A stretch of 20,771 nt of DNA from NCBI GenBank assembly GCA_947305835.1, contig CAMZEQ010000002.1, positions 1-20,771 on the forward strand, given 5' to 3'. The notes under the pieces are model-generated. The model searched no databases, had not been told where the DNA came from, and was given only the letters and a program-made list of their open reading frames with translations. The translations under genes were made by a program, and so were the position numbers. This stretch comes from an uncultured Alphaproteobacteria bacterium. Its GTDB lineage: Bacteria; Pseudomonadota; Alphaproteobacteria; CAAHEQ01; UBA3637. This document shows, piece after piece, positions 1 to 8,691 of this stretch; position 1 is the stretch's first letter, and each line of letters begins with the position of its first letter.

Positions 1-3000
1 CAAATTTTTCAATAAACGCTTTTCGGGCATCATTGGCAGCTTGAGCCTTATTGGATTGGGCCGAATTGCCACTATCCGACATTTGAGCATCATCATTGGT
101 AGCCATCATATAGGCCACAGCAGATTGCGCCAAAGTACCCGCAATAGCTGTTCCGTATTTTGACACCAACTGTTCATCCAAATAAGCCGCTATACCGCCA
201 CGTCCCATAACGTCAGCAGACGGAGAACCGCCCAGGTTAAACGCCACACCGTCCGGACGAATCAAACGATTCCAAGAGATATTGACTTTTGCCACTCCTT
301 CTTGGGTTGCACCTTCCCCAGAATAAGTACCGATTAATTGAGAACCGGCCGGAATTAAAATATTACGTCCCTCTTCAGCATAAATATTGGTATCAACAAT
401 CGCCAATGCAGGACTGTCTGCAAAACGCGAATCTATCGAGCGGGCCAAAACGGCCGGGATAGAACGCCCCTGTAAAATCACATGAGTCATATCCACAGGC
501 CAAGAAGAAATGCTGTCTTTTCCCACACCGACAGATGCCCAATTCTTATCTTTTTTGGGTTTATAGCGCTGTTGCATTTCGGATGACATCACCAAAGGTG
601 CCCCACCCAATTTTTGACGCATATTTTGACGTTTTTGGGCCATTTTATCTTTAATCATATCTAATGTTTCAGGATCCACTTTCGGGGGCTTTATTTTTTC
701 AATTTTCGGCGCTCCTGTATGAATATCCAGTGGTTCACCGTTCAAATCCCAAAGGCGAGTTCCATCAAACCGTGCTTTAATCATCCCGTCTTTGGCCAAC
801 GTTCCGTCGGGCAACACATCATAAACTTCATTTCCGATTTTCAATTTATGTCCGCCGGATGCACCGGGCGATAAACCGCATTCTTGTAAATTCAACTTAT
901 ACCCTTCTAATTTACCGCGTGCCATGCCGTTGGGGGCATAAATAGAACCATCCGCATGCATCATGGCATAAAGATTACCGTTTTCATCCAAAAGCTGGCC
1001 ATCCGCCATTAATGAGGCCACTTTTTGATGCGTTTTAGTATCAAATAATGCGCAATCAACGAAGTATTTATCTTCCCAGATACCATAAGCTTGGCCCGGT
1101 GCAATCGGAAGATTTAAGCCGTTAGGGGATTGAATGACACCATTATCCAAAACTGTTCCGACATGGGTCCCGTTGGGTAAATAAATTTTACCGTCATCTC
1201 CCAATGTTACCAAAACCTTATCAGGATCGTTCGGATCAAAAATTAACGCCTGTTCTGGAGATACGACACGCAAACCTTCCATTACATTATGATCTAAATC
1301 CACAATCGTATTTTTACCGTCACCCAAAATGCTGCCGATGACCTTACCGTCCGACGCATGTAATCTGCCCATACTGTCAACCCACAAATCTTTAACTGTA
1401 CCGTCTTCACCGATAATTAAACCGCGATCAATAATACCGACGCCCTTACCGGTCAAAGGATCAATAAACTTGTCCCCCGTATGAACATCAATTACTTCTT
1501 CTTTATCATTAACACAAGCAACCTCTACACCATTTAAATCCACCACAATACCATCCGGCAGGGTCCGCCCGAAATATTGCCCGTCCTCTGTCATTGCCGG
1601 ACCGCTTTTGGGAACGCGCCCGATGACATTACCTTGTACATCAATCGCCCAACGATCCTTACGAATACGACCGACGACAGAACCTTGACCGTTAATCACG
1701 CGACCATCATAGGCTGTTTGACCCACAACCTGACAATCGTGAACAATCAGATCAGAAGGAACCAAACGACCGATCGTTTGCAATTCCCCACTGCCTTTAA
1801 CCGTTCTGTTGGATAAAATCGTTCCCAGAGTTTCCCCATCAATTGAAACAATTTTTCCATCCGGCGAAAGTGTTCCCAAAACTTGACCATTCACACCGAC
1901 AGCCGATCCGAACGGAATCACGACACCCAAAGGTTTATTGGCATCATTACGAATACTTCCTTCATCGCGAACACGTCCCACGGGTTGATTATTTCTATTC
2001 AAAACCTCACCCATCGTTGTCACTCGTCCCAAAATATCACCTTTTAATCCCAAGGGTAAACCTTGCTGAATCGTATGGCCCGCATACGGCATGGTATTAT
2101 AAACGCTTTTTTGAGGAACCCCGGCCACAGAACCATCCGGCAACACACGCCCGACAAATTTATTGTCCGCATTCAACACTGAACCGTCCAACACAATGAC
2201 CCCCAACGGGCGTCCCATATCATCCACAGTGGCACCTTTAGGCATTAAATTCCCCAGCCATTTATTCGTGCTGGTCAAAGCGGATTCAAATGCCATTTTA
2301 TTACCTATTTGCTTACCTTTATTCATTACCGCTGCATTCGGACCGCTGATTGCCGCCACAGAACCTTTTTTATCAATAATCACACCCGGTTTGAAAACGC
2401 CGCCAATCAACTCACCGGCCAAGGAAAAGACCAATCCGCTTCCCGTGGTATCGGCAACATGCTTTTGTGCCGCATAAATACCGCCGTCCGGATAAACTTG
2501 GCCCAATAACCCAAGCGTTGTTCCGATCGCTGATCCCAAAGGTAAAATACTACCATCAGCCAATCCGGCCGATCCGACCGTCAATCCATTTGTCATAACA
2601 AAACCGGTTTCATTGCGAGAAGAAAGACCGTAAACCTTACCTTCGCTTGAAACAAGCCCTTGTTGTCCGGATGAAGTCAATGAAGCCGTGAATGCCGTAT
2701 TTTCCAATAAGCGCCCGACCAAATTCGCTTTGCTGGTCACAAAAGGCATCGTTGACGTTGAAGCAATTTCTACACCGGCTACATTTTGAACAGAACCATT
2801 TTCACCAACCAAGCCGGCAGCATCATGCGTTTCAGAGAATTCAATCATTCCCATGGGTAAATATGCCCCTATTATTTGACCATTTGCATCGAATACATGA
2901 CCATCCAAACCAACCTGACCAATGACTGTTGAACCATCTTCAATTTGACCATCATAGCGTGTCCAGCCAATTAAACGACCACCTTCGTCAACAGCCACAC

Positions 3001-6000
3001 CCGGCGGCAAAAGCTGACCCAGCAATACACCCTGACTGTCATATACAAAACGTGTCAACCCAACAATAGCCAGAGCCTCGCCTTTCGGAGATAATAAACG
3101 CCCTTTTGAAGTCGTATGTCCCAAATATTCCCCTTGTGTTCCCACGACAGCAGTCGGTTTCACGACCATCCCCTGTAATTGCTGAGCAGAATTAACCGCC
3201 AATCCGGACGGTAAAATATTTGCAACAGAGCGCCCGTCAGGACTATTTACTTCACCATGGAAATTACCCCATCCCATCAGGTTACCTTTTAAAGAAATAA
3301 AGGGGGCGATCGGAACCAAAGAACCTTTTATGCTTTGATCCAAGCCCAAAACTTGTCCGGAAGCGGAAATTTTTCCCAATAAATTTCCCTTGAGATCATT
3401 GACTTGTCCCTGATAACTTATCTTTTCACCATCTTCCACCAATTGAGGATTTAAACTCCCCAAGAAACCATCTATACCGATAGCCGAAGAAAGCGATGGG
3501 AAAACCATTCCAAGAACTTTTTTCTGATCGGAAACAACCAAACCATTCGCCAAAGCATGACCTGCTTTGGTGCCAGATTCATCGATAAAACTGCCGACAG
3601 GTGTGATAGAACCTATGTATTCTCCTTTGGTATTCAAAACAGGCCCTATCGGCAAACGTCCGCCTAAAATTTTGCCCTTTTCATCCACCATGGAGCCATT
3701 GGCCAAAATTTTTGCAGGAACTTGCTGCCCTTGGTTAACCAAAGTACCGTCCGAACGCAAGGTCCCCAAAACTTGCCCCTTCATATCGACAAAAACAGTA
3801 GCCTCAGGAATCAAGGTTCCCAAAATATCCGTCGCCCCGTTGTTGATGACTGCCATACTCGGTAGTACGCGCCCAACGGATTGCCCCGCTCGATTAACAA
3901 CAGCACCGCTCATTTGGTTATAACGACCAACCACTTCTCCAGAATCTGAAAAGACGGATCCGGAAAATGGAACAACACCCACCAGCTGATGTTTATCACC
4001 GATCACCCATCCGTTAAATGTCACATCTCCCATCCAGGTACCTGAAACATTATAAGTTTTGCCGGCAACAAAAGACCACCCCGTGGGTAAACCATTTTCA
4101 TCAATGACAACCCCGCGTGTTGAATTGGACATCACAGATATTGTGCTTTTCATGGCGTTGACACATCCGACAATCTCACCTTTACCATTGATGATGTGTC
4201 CTTCCAATCCTACACGGCCGACAATTTGATTTTTTTCATTCATCTGGATACCCGTTGGAGTTACCATACCGATAATATCCCCTTTTATATTTTGAACCTT
4301 TCGATCGCGCGTCAGACAACCCAACAAAGAACCTTCTGTTGAAACAACTGTTCCGTTTAAAGAAATCAAACCCAGCAATTGACAATCATCTGCTATAGCC
4401 GTTCCAAAAGGGGCCACCCATCCCAAATTCTTTTCTTCCCCAGCAACACTTCCATCAGGTAAAACTTTACCCAAATCTTGCAAATCCGGCGACATAATCC
4501 GACCATTAGGATAGACAGATCCCACCTGACCGCACGCTTCTTTGATCACACGTCCTTCCGGCATCAATGCGCCCACAAATTTTTCTTTTGCAAAAACACT
4601 GCCGTCCGGATTAACGCAACCGATCATGGCACCTTTTGAATCTATCGCTTTACCCTCAGAATTAATGAAACCGACTATCTTACCGCCATCATCAATCACA
4701 AGCCCTTGACGCACAACCGATCCCAATTCTGTCCCTTGAATGTCCACCACGGCACGATCCAAAAGAACATGACCGATATGTTGTTGATACGTATCAAAAA
4801 CTTTACCGTTTGAAATAACCGAACCATGAGATTGACAACCGCCCCCGATCACAACACCCGTCGGGATGACACCGCCGATTAATTTTCCTTTTTTTGTCAC
4901 AGCCAAACCCATCGGACGCATATAGGCCAATGTTTGTTGCTTTTCATTTCTGACACCCAAAACAAATTTACCCGAAGATTGTGTCGGTACAATACCGCCC
5001 AAAATATCTCCGTTGAAATCCATAACCAATCCCCAGGGGGCCAAGAATGCCAAAGGTTTACCGTCCAAATCAAACACTTGTCCGTCCACCCGCGGATATC
5101 CGATGACTTTTGTTTTATTGGTATAATCCACCACCTGAATGGATTTTTGTTCTTCATCTACGGATACATGCCCGATCACTTGTCCGTCTTCCAAAACGGC
5201 TTCAACAATAGGAATCGCTTTACCCAAAATTTCCAAACGATCATTGACAATTGTTTTATCCCCCAGCAAACGCCCCACGACTTTGCCTTCAAAATCCAAA
5301 ACTTCATGATTATCCGCTACCGTTCCTATTAATTTGTTTTGTAAATCAAGAGGTGCATATTTAGGTTCCACAATTGCAATGACATCATTTCCCTTTTTGA
5401 TGGGCCCGTTCGGCGGTACCGGATAAGTCGTACCATCAATAATAACCTCGGGACCATTCGGCCCTTTTTCCACAGGAATAGGATCCTTATTATTAATAGG
5501 CATCACCACCTTGGGGACATCATCAGGCCGTTTGGATTTTTCTTCACATTTACAAATCACACACGGATTTGAATCCAAAACTTGGACAGTCACGGGAATT
5601 TTTGTCGTTTCAACCAAATTCACACGGGGATTATATTCCAGCCATTCAATTTGCAATGTATTTTTTAATTGGACCGGTTTTTCCGATTGCCAAGAAATAA
5701 TGATCGTACATTCTTCGTTAACATCTAATAAATCTTTACCTTTTTCCATGCAGGAACCGGAAAGTGTCAATCCGTCTTTTTCTTCCTTTAATAATTTTTT
5801 GGATTGCAACTTAATACGCGCATTTTTTGCAGTCAAAGTTACTTCAAATTCTGTTTTTTTCCCAACCACAGAATCCACAGTCACAAAAGACGGATTCACC
5901 TCTAATCGGCCCTCTCCGGGTTTATACGTCACAGCTGAAACCGCATCATCGGGTGCTTTTTTCCACGGGTGTTCTGAAGTCAAAACATCCGGTGTTTCTG

Positions 6001-6145
6001 GCCTTTCTTGAAGCGTTGAATCCCGTGACGGCATTTGACAAAGCGCCAACAAAAACAGCAATAACAGAACCAACCCGATAATCAATAAAAGCAGATTACC
6101 GCGACGTTGAGACTGTTCAGAAAGACTTTGTTTGCTGTTTACCAT
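1..6145 (-). CDS. virB10: Giant VirB10/TrbI-family T4SS channel protein (DotG/CagY-like architecture), 3' end outside window
   Basis: The reading frame is open for 2,048 codons from ATG 6145 and runs off the left edge. VirB10 proteins are anchored in the inner membrane, cross the periplasm and form the outer-membrane channel of type IV secretion systems. Visible in order: a short cytoplasmic N-terminus; one membrane segment at about residues 17-36; a periplasmic beta-rich region to about residue 190 with Cys132 and Cys146; a CVICKC cluster at 195-200; a proline-rich stretch; about 1,400 residues of 17-residue repeats (272 to about 1,677); a charged linker; and from about 1,880 a typical VirB10 beta-barrel domain (LQGRSIPAVLARSID, then ILIPAGSQLIGTYSG, then RLIRPDGVAFNLGG), followed by a probable antenna helix. 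The last barrel strands lie outside the window. Ordinary VirB10 proteins have about 400-500 residues, so this one is extraordinary. It starts 13 bases after the VirB9 gene. The repeat architecture also recalls DotG/IcmE, but the barrel reads closer to VirB10. Family assignment is firm; subtype is not. Confidence 0.9.
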   Translation of the reverse strand, partial: MVNSKQSLSEQSQRRGNLLLLIIGLVLLLLFLLALCQMPSRDSTLQERPETPDVLTSEHPWKKAPDDAVSAVTYKPGEGRLEVNPSFVTVDSVVGKKTEFEVTLTAKNARIKLQSKKLLKEEKDGLTLSGSCMEKGKDLLDVNEECTIIISWQSEKPVQLKNTLQIEWLEYNPRVNLVETTKIPVTVQVLDSNPCVICKCEEKSKRPDDVPKVVMPINNKDPIPVEKGPNGPEVIIDGTTYPVPPNGPIKKGNDVIAIVEPKYAPLDLQNKLIGTVADNHEVLDFEGKVVGRLLGDKTIVNDRLEILGKAIPIVEAVLEDGQVIGHVSVDEEQKSIQVVDYTNKTKVIGYPRVDGQVFDLDGKPLAFLAPWGLVMDFNGDILGGIVPTQSSGKFVLGVRNEKQQTLAYMRPMGLAVTKKGKLIGGVIPTGVVIGGGCQSHGSVISNGKVFDTYQQHIGHVLLDRAVVDIQGTELGSVVRQGLVIDDGGKIVGFINSEGKAIDSKGAMIGCVNPDGSVFAKEKFVGALMPEGRVIKEACGQVGSVYPNGRIMSPDLQDLGKVLPDGSVAGEEKNLGWVAPFGTAIADDCQLLGLISLNGTVVSTEGSLLGCLTRDRKVQNIKGDIIGMVTPTGIQMNEKNQIVGRVGLEGHIINGKGEIVGCVNAMKSTISVMSNSTRGVVIDENGLPTGWSFVAGKTYNVSGTWMGDVTFNGWVIGDKHQLVGVVPFSGSVFSDSGEVVGRYNQMSGAVVNRAGQSVGRVLPSMAVINNGATDILGTLIPEATVFVDMKGQVLGTLRSDGTLVNQGQQVPAKILANGSMVDEKGKILGGRLPIGPVLNTKGEYIGSITPVGSFIDESGTKAGHALANGLVVSDQKKVLGMVFPSLSSAIGIDGFLGSLNPQLVEDGEKISYQGQVNDLKGNLLGKISASGQVLGLDQSIKGSLVPIAPFISLKGNLMGWGNFHGEVNSPDGRSVANILPSGLAVNSAQQLQGMVVKPTAVVGTQGEYLGHTTSKGRLLSPKGEALAIVGLTRFVYDSQGVLLGQLLPPGVAVDEGGRLIGWTRYDGQIEDGSTVIGQVGLDGHVFDANGQIIGAYLPMGMIEFSETHDAAGLVGENGSVQNVAGVEIASTSTMPFVTSKANLVGRLLENTAFTASLTSSGQQGLVSSEGKVYGLSSRNETGFVMTNGLTVGSAGLADGSILPLGSAIGTTLGLLGQVYPDGGIYAAQKHVADTTGSGLVFSLAGELIGGVFKPGVIIDKKGSVAAISGPNAAVMNKGKQIGNKMAFESALTSTNKWLGNLMPKGATVDDMGRPLGVIVLDGSVLNADNKFVGRVLPDGSVAGVPQKSVYNTMPYAGHTIQQGLPLGLKGDILGRVTTMGEVLNRNNQPVGRVRDEGSIRNDANKPLGVVIPFGSAVGVNGQVLGTLSPDGKIVSIDGETLGTILSNRTVKGSGELQTIGRLVPSDLIVHDCQVVGQTAYDGRVINGQGSVVGRIRKDRWAIDVQGNVIGRVPKSGPAMTEDGQYFGRTLPDGIVVDLNGVEVACVNDKEEVIDVHTGDKFIDPLTGKGVGIIDRGLIIGEDGTVKDLWVDSMGRLHASDGKVIGSILGDGKNTIVDLDHNVMEGLRVVSPEQALIFDPNDPDKVLVTLGDDGKIYLPNGTHVGTVLDNGVIQSPNGLNLPIAPGQAYGIWEDKYFVDCALFDTKTHQKVASLMADGQLLDENGNLYAMMHADGSIYAPNGMARGKLEGYKLNLQECGLSPGASGGHKLKIGNEVYDVLPDGTLAKDGMIKARFDGTRLWDLNGEPLDIHTGAPKIEKIKPPKVDPETLDMIKDKMAQKRQNMRQKLGGAPLVMSSEMQQRYKPKKDKNWASVGVGKDSISSWPVDMTHVILQGRSIPAVLARSIDSRFADSPALAIVDTNIYAEEGRNILIPAGSQLIGTYSGEGATQEGVAKVNISWNRLIRPDGVAFNLGGSPSADVMGRGGIAAYLDEQLVSKYGTAIAGTLAQSAVAYMMATNDDAQMSDSGNSAQSNKAQAANDARKAFIEKF
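1114..5333 (-). repeat. In-frame tandem array of about 51-bp (17-residue) units inside the VirB10-family gene
   Basis: The translated units follow the rhythm hydrophobic-hydrophobic-G-x-V-x-x-x-G-x-V-x-(D/N)-x-x-G-x. Examples of successive units are LLGLISLNGTVVSTEGS, LLGCLTRDRKVQNIKGD, IIGMVTPTGIQMNEKNQ and IVGRVGLEGHIINGKGE, each exactly 17 residues. I counted by eye about 65-70 recognisable units, interrupted by several longer insertions. The units are divergent in both DNA and protein, so the array is old rather than recently expanded. Alternating short hydrophobic strands and Gly/Asp/Asn turns suggest a beta-solenoid or beta-hairpin stack (inference). It sits between the periplasmic N-terminal domain and the outer-membrane barrel domain. 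Confidence 0.88.
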
Positions 6146-6158
6146 TATCTAAACCCAT

Positions 6159-7703
6159 CTATTGAATTCGAACCACTGAACATGAAAAACCACGTTTTCC
6201 GATCTTACGACACAAAGCATCGGCTGTTCCGACATCCTTCAGCATACCGGCGCGCAGACGGAATAATTCGATTACATCGCCATCGGCCGTCGCATCCACA
6301 GAATAATACGGTTCATACCCGGCCAACAGATCTTTGTTACCGGAATACAGTTTGTTCCACAGAGCTTCCAAATCGGAAATTTGTGTGCTGGTTCCAAATT
6401 CAACCGCAATGTTTTCCGTACCGACAACCGGAACAATCGCATTTTTGCTGACAGACATTAATGCATCTTGATTCGCCTGCATAATATTATCAGGAATTGC
6501 TTTCAAATTCGCAAAACCGTCGTTACCGCAACGATGTCCGCCATTGGCATCGTTACAATACGGTTGAACCGCATAAGCATTGTGCACGGAATCCGTCCAA
6601 ACGGCGGGCACACCCAAACCTTGATTACTGACGGTTCCGCCCATCGGCATCATCGCCCGAGAACCACTGTAATCCGTGTATTCCAAACCCAATGCCGGAT
6701 CACGACGCAGTTTGATACAAATCAGTTTTCTGCCATTACGCAAAACCAAATCACCGATTGCTTCCACAACGATCAAACGGCTGTTGGGTCCCCGTGTACG
6801 ATATCCCACAGGCACTTCCACATCTTGTTGTAATAAAGAAACGACCGGACGTTGCGTCATTGTCAGCGCTTTTGGTCCCAAATCAATATAAGTGAAAATA
6901 TTGTCGCGCCAGATATTATCCGGTGCAATATCCACGTCTTCGGGATTTGGTAAAAACATATCCAAATCAAAACGAATGCTTTCCGGATCCATCGGGATTG
7001 TCTTCAACCAATCTTGCGGTTCACCCGTCAAAGGTCCGTTTGCCGTCATCCCGCCCATCCCGGAAGCTTTAGCAGCACCTGTTAAAGGCGTAGCTGCCAT
7101 TGAACTGGCACCATTATTATCAACCATTTGACCACCCGCAGAAACAGGCGTCCAACGGGGCCCCACCAATACATCCACAACAGATTGAGTAATTTTATCT
7201 GTGTTAAACGTCTCGCTGCGCAAATAGAAAACATATCGATTCCCCGAACGACCAAAAATAATCATATTACTGTCCACACCGATATAGTTCGGATCAGCAT
7301 AAAGCAACAATGAATTCGGGGCCACAATTTCACCACCAAATGATTCGGGGGATCCGATATGCACTTTTTCAATCAATTCCCATGAAGGTAAATTAATCAA
7401 GGTCATCATTCCTTCACGCAAACGCAACGGTAAAACCGTATCCGGCATCCAATTATAGCGTGAATATCCCGGTTTCGTCTGTCCTTCCCCCAAGTGTTCC
7501 ATCGGATTATTCCATGCTTTTTGTTGCATACCCAAAGTATGAACATAACTGAGATCCACTTGATCAAATGCACCCGCGGATTGCGCCATCGCATCCATCG
7601 CCATAGCCGTATTTGCATCTGCCGGCGTTTGAACTTGAGCCAAAACAGGAAATACAAAAATAAGAACCAAAAGGCCTGAAATAATTTTTTTGATTTGATG
7701 CAT
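6159..7703 (-). CDS. virB9: VirB9/TrbG-family T4SS outer-membrane core protein with C-terminal SPOR domain
   Basis: 514 residues. VirB9 forms the periplasmic and outer-membrane ring of the T4SS core with VirB7 and VirB10. A Sec signal peptide (about 1-22, ending VLA) is followed by a VirB9 N-terminal domain (about 85-180: LPLRLREGMMTLINLPSWEL, then SNMIIFGRSGNRYVFYLRSE). A Gly/Ala/Met-rich linker spans about 188-230. The VirB9 C-terminal domain (about 255-335) shows IWRDNIFTYIDLG, then VPVGYR and LVLRNGRKLICI, matching the family's W-D-x-x-x-T-Y-I, N-Y-R and LR-x-G signatures. A cysteine-containing stretch (Cys383, Cys392) leads to an extra domain at 431-514 that reads as SPOR. Typical VirB9 proteins have about 250-300 residues, so the SPOR extension is unusual. 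A strong GGAGG lies just before ATG 7703. The gene lies between VirB8 and VirB10, the classical order. DotH/IcmK is the Dot/Icm counterpart by position, but the sequence reads closer to VirB9. Confidence 0.88.
   Translation of the reverse strand: MHQIKKIISGLLVLIFVFPVLAQVQTPADANTAMAMDAMAQSAGAFDQVDLSYVHTLGMQQKAWNNPMEHLGEGQTKPGYSRYNWMPDTVLPLRLREGMMTLINLPSWELIEKVHIGSPESFGGEIVAPNSLLLYADPNYIGVDSNMIIFGRSGNRYVFYLRSETFNTDKITQSVVDVLVGPRWTPVSAGGQMVDNNGASSMAATPLTGAAKASGMGGMTANGPLTGEPQDWLKTIPMDPESIRFDLDMFLPNPEDVDIAPDNIWRDNIFTYIDLGPKALTMTQRPVVSLLQQDVEVPVGYRTRGPNSRLIVVEAIGDLVLRNGRKLICIKLRRDPALGLEYTDYSGSRAMMPMGGTVSNQGLGVPAVWTDSVHNAYAVQPYCNDANGGHRCGNDGFANLKAIPDNIMQANQDALMSVSKNAIVPVVGTENIAVEFGTSTQISDLEALWNKLYSGNKDLLAGYEPYYSVDATADGDVIELFRLRAGMLKDVGTADALCRKIGKRGFSCSVVRIQ
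6162..6413 (-). other. SPOR-like domain encoded at the 3' end of the VirB9 gene
   Basis: Residues 431-514 fit the SPOR order strand-helix-strand-strand-helix-strand: NIAVEFGTST, a helix around ISDLEALWNKLYSG, PYYSVDATA, VIELFRLRAGMLKDVG, a helix around TADALCRKIGKRGF, and a final strand SCSVVRIQ. The pattern R-x-R-x-G followed by a helix with A-x-x-L-C-x-K is typical of SPOR repeats. SPOR domains in general bind peptidoglycan glycan strands stripped of peptides. Identification is by pattern only. Confidence 0.72.
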
Positions 7704-7767
7704 TTTCTTCCTCCAAAAATTTCTTTTTCTTATCCTAGACTAAAATGAAACAAAAGTCCATCATTTT

Positions 7768-8433
7768 TTATTGCACCTCCGAACCATAGGTAATCACACG
7801 AAAACCCAATGGGTTTTTTAATCGATCCTGCCAGGTTGTCCGAAAAGCTTGCTTCATTAACGGGTCAAATTGGACGGTCACATCCACCACCAATTTAATT
7901 TCCGTCGGCTCTCGTGAATTTTGGCGCATTTCCCTTAATCGTACATTCACCCGCCAAACAAAGGGACTGCCCAATTGAATCGCACTGGTAATAAACGCTT
8001 CCATCGTTAAACCGTCGTCTTTTACTTCTTCCAAAAGAGGGGAACTGTTTTTCCAAAATTGGTCATATACGTCAGCCGAACTCATTAAAGCCACAATACC
8101 GTCCGGCCCCCAACGGTCTTCAACTTCTTGAACATCATGACCGACCTCATAGTGAGCCAAAACATATTGACGCACCAATGCCTCTATAACAGCCGTCGAT
8201 TGCAGCTCCTCCGTTGTGACTGGCGTAATGTCAATCACTTGCTGATTTTTATCCAAAATATTCAGGTAAAACGGTTGTATCCGAACCAAGGGATACAAGG
8301 CACCGATTGCGGAAAATAAAATAACATTCGCGACAAAAGCCAAAACAGCCACAGCAGAAAACGCCCGAGATATCCAAAGATAGCGCTCCGCCTTTAACAT
8401 TTCTTGCGAAGAAAGTGTTTCTTTTTCCGACAT
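7768..8433 (-). CDS. virB8: VirB8-family T4SS inner-membrane scaffold protein (DotI position)
   Basis: 221 residues, the usual VirB8 size. VirB8 is a bitopic inner-membrane protein whose NTF2-like periplasmic domain nucleates assembly of the secretion channel. Visible: a cytoplasmic N-terminus of about 23 residues; one membrane segment at about 24-47; then LYPLVRIQPFYLNILDKN, the family's segment just after the membrane; ALVRQYVLAHYEVG at 85-98, the characteristic first periplasmic helix; and the hallmark C-terminal NPLGFRVITYG at 207-217. GGAAGGG precedes ATG 8433. VirB9 follows after 64 bases and the small lipoprotein precedes by 21 bases. By position it corresponds to DotI/IcmL/TraM of type I systems, themselves VirB8 homologues; the NPLGF ending favours a VirB8 label. 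Confidence 0.87.
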   Translation of the reverse strand: MSEKETLSSQEMLKAERYLWISRAFSAVAVLAFVANVILFSAIGALYPLVRIQPFYLNILDKNQQVIDITPVTTEELQSTAVIEALVRQYVLAHYEVGHDVQEVEDRWGPDGIVALMSSADVYDQFWKNSSPLLEEVKDDGLTMEAFITSAIQLGSPFVWRVNVRLREMRQNSREPTEIKLVVDVTVQFDPLMKQAFRTTWQDRLKNPLGFRVITYGSEVQ

Positions 8434-8454
8434 ATCCCTTCCGCTTCCTAAATT

Positions 8455-8631
8455 TTAACCTATCCAGTCCGGCAATTGAGGGGCTTTTTTCAATTCCAAA
8501 CAGGCGCAGGGTGATTTTTTCAATTCGGAATATTCACGACCAACCCCGACCGGTTCAAATTCAAAGATACTCCCGCAAGCCGCAACGAGTAATGCCCCCA
8601 AAATCAAGAATAAACATAAGATCTTTTTCAT
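8455..8631 (-). CDS. Small lipoprotein, candidate VirB7-like subunit
   Basis: 58 residues, starting MKKILCLFLILGALLVAACG. The lipobox is VAAC, so the mature protein would begin at Cys19, acylated and with only 40 residues. After the lipobox it has two more cysteines in a PCACLEL segment and ends PQLPDWIG. A near-perfect AAGGAGG precedes ATG 8631, which with the lipobox makes it a convincing gene despite its size. VirB7 proteins are lipoproteins of about 45-60 residues that bind VirB9 at the outer membrane and are often encoded beside VirB8. Size, lipobox and position between two VirB8-family genes and next to VirB9 suggest that role. This is inference, since VirB7 sequences are too short and variable for confident recognition. 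Confidence 0.82.
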   Translation of the reverse strand: MKKILCLFLILGALLVAACGSIFEFEPVGVGREYSELKKSPCACLELKKAPQLPDWIG

Positions 8632-8654
8632 CTTAACCTCCTTAGATGTTCACT

Positions 8655-8684
8655 AGCATAGCACAGAAAAATAAAAATAGCCAA
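8655..8684 (-). promoter_or_regulatory. Weak candidate internal promoter before the lipoprotein and VirB8-9-10 genes
   Basis: On the minus strand TTGGCT (8684-8679) and TATGCT (8660-8655) are separated by 18 bases and lie 23 bases upstream of the lipoprotein ATG. Each hexamer matches consensus at four of six positions. The gap is one of only two in the operon longer than 25 bases and is AT-rich, which makes chance matches likely. It could allow the core genes to be expressed apart from the upstream block. Confidence 0.28.
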
Positions 8685-8691
8685 CTTTTTT

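Noticed and set aside
1114..5333. About 51-base periodicity resembling a CRISPR or DNA satellite array
   Set aside because: The units diverge strongly in DNA, contain no constant repeat separated by spacers, and keep one open reading frame, so the period reflects a protein repeat.
1577..6081. Several plus-strand open frames of 80-166 codons opposite the VirB10 gene
   Set aside because: They lack ribosome binding sites and signal or family features, and they lie entirely antisense to a long coding frame; they are by-products of its codon use.
7704..7767. Internal promoter in the 64-base gap between the VirB8 and VirB9 genes
   Set aside because: No hexamer pair with acceptable spacing and match was found; the gap is simply AT-rich with a strong GGAGG.
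6159..8433. Firm assignment of the core genes as Dot/Icm dotI-dotH-dotG
   Set aside because: Gene order fits, but NPLGF in VirB8, the VirB9 signatures and the VirB10 barrel motifs read closer to VirB-type proteins. The subtype is left open and VirB names are used for the families.
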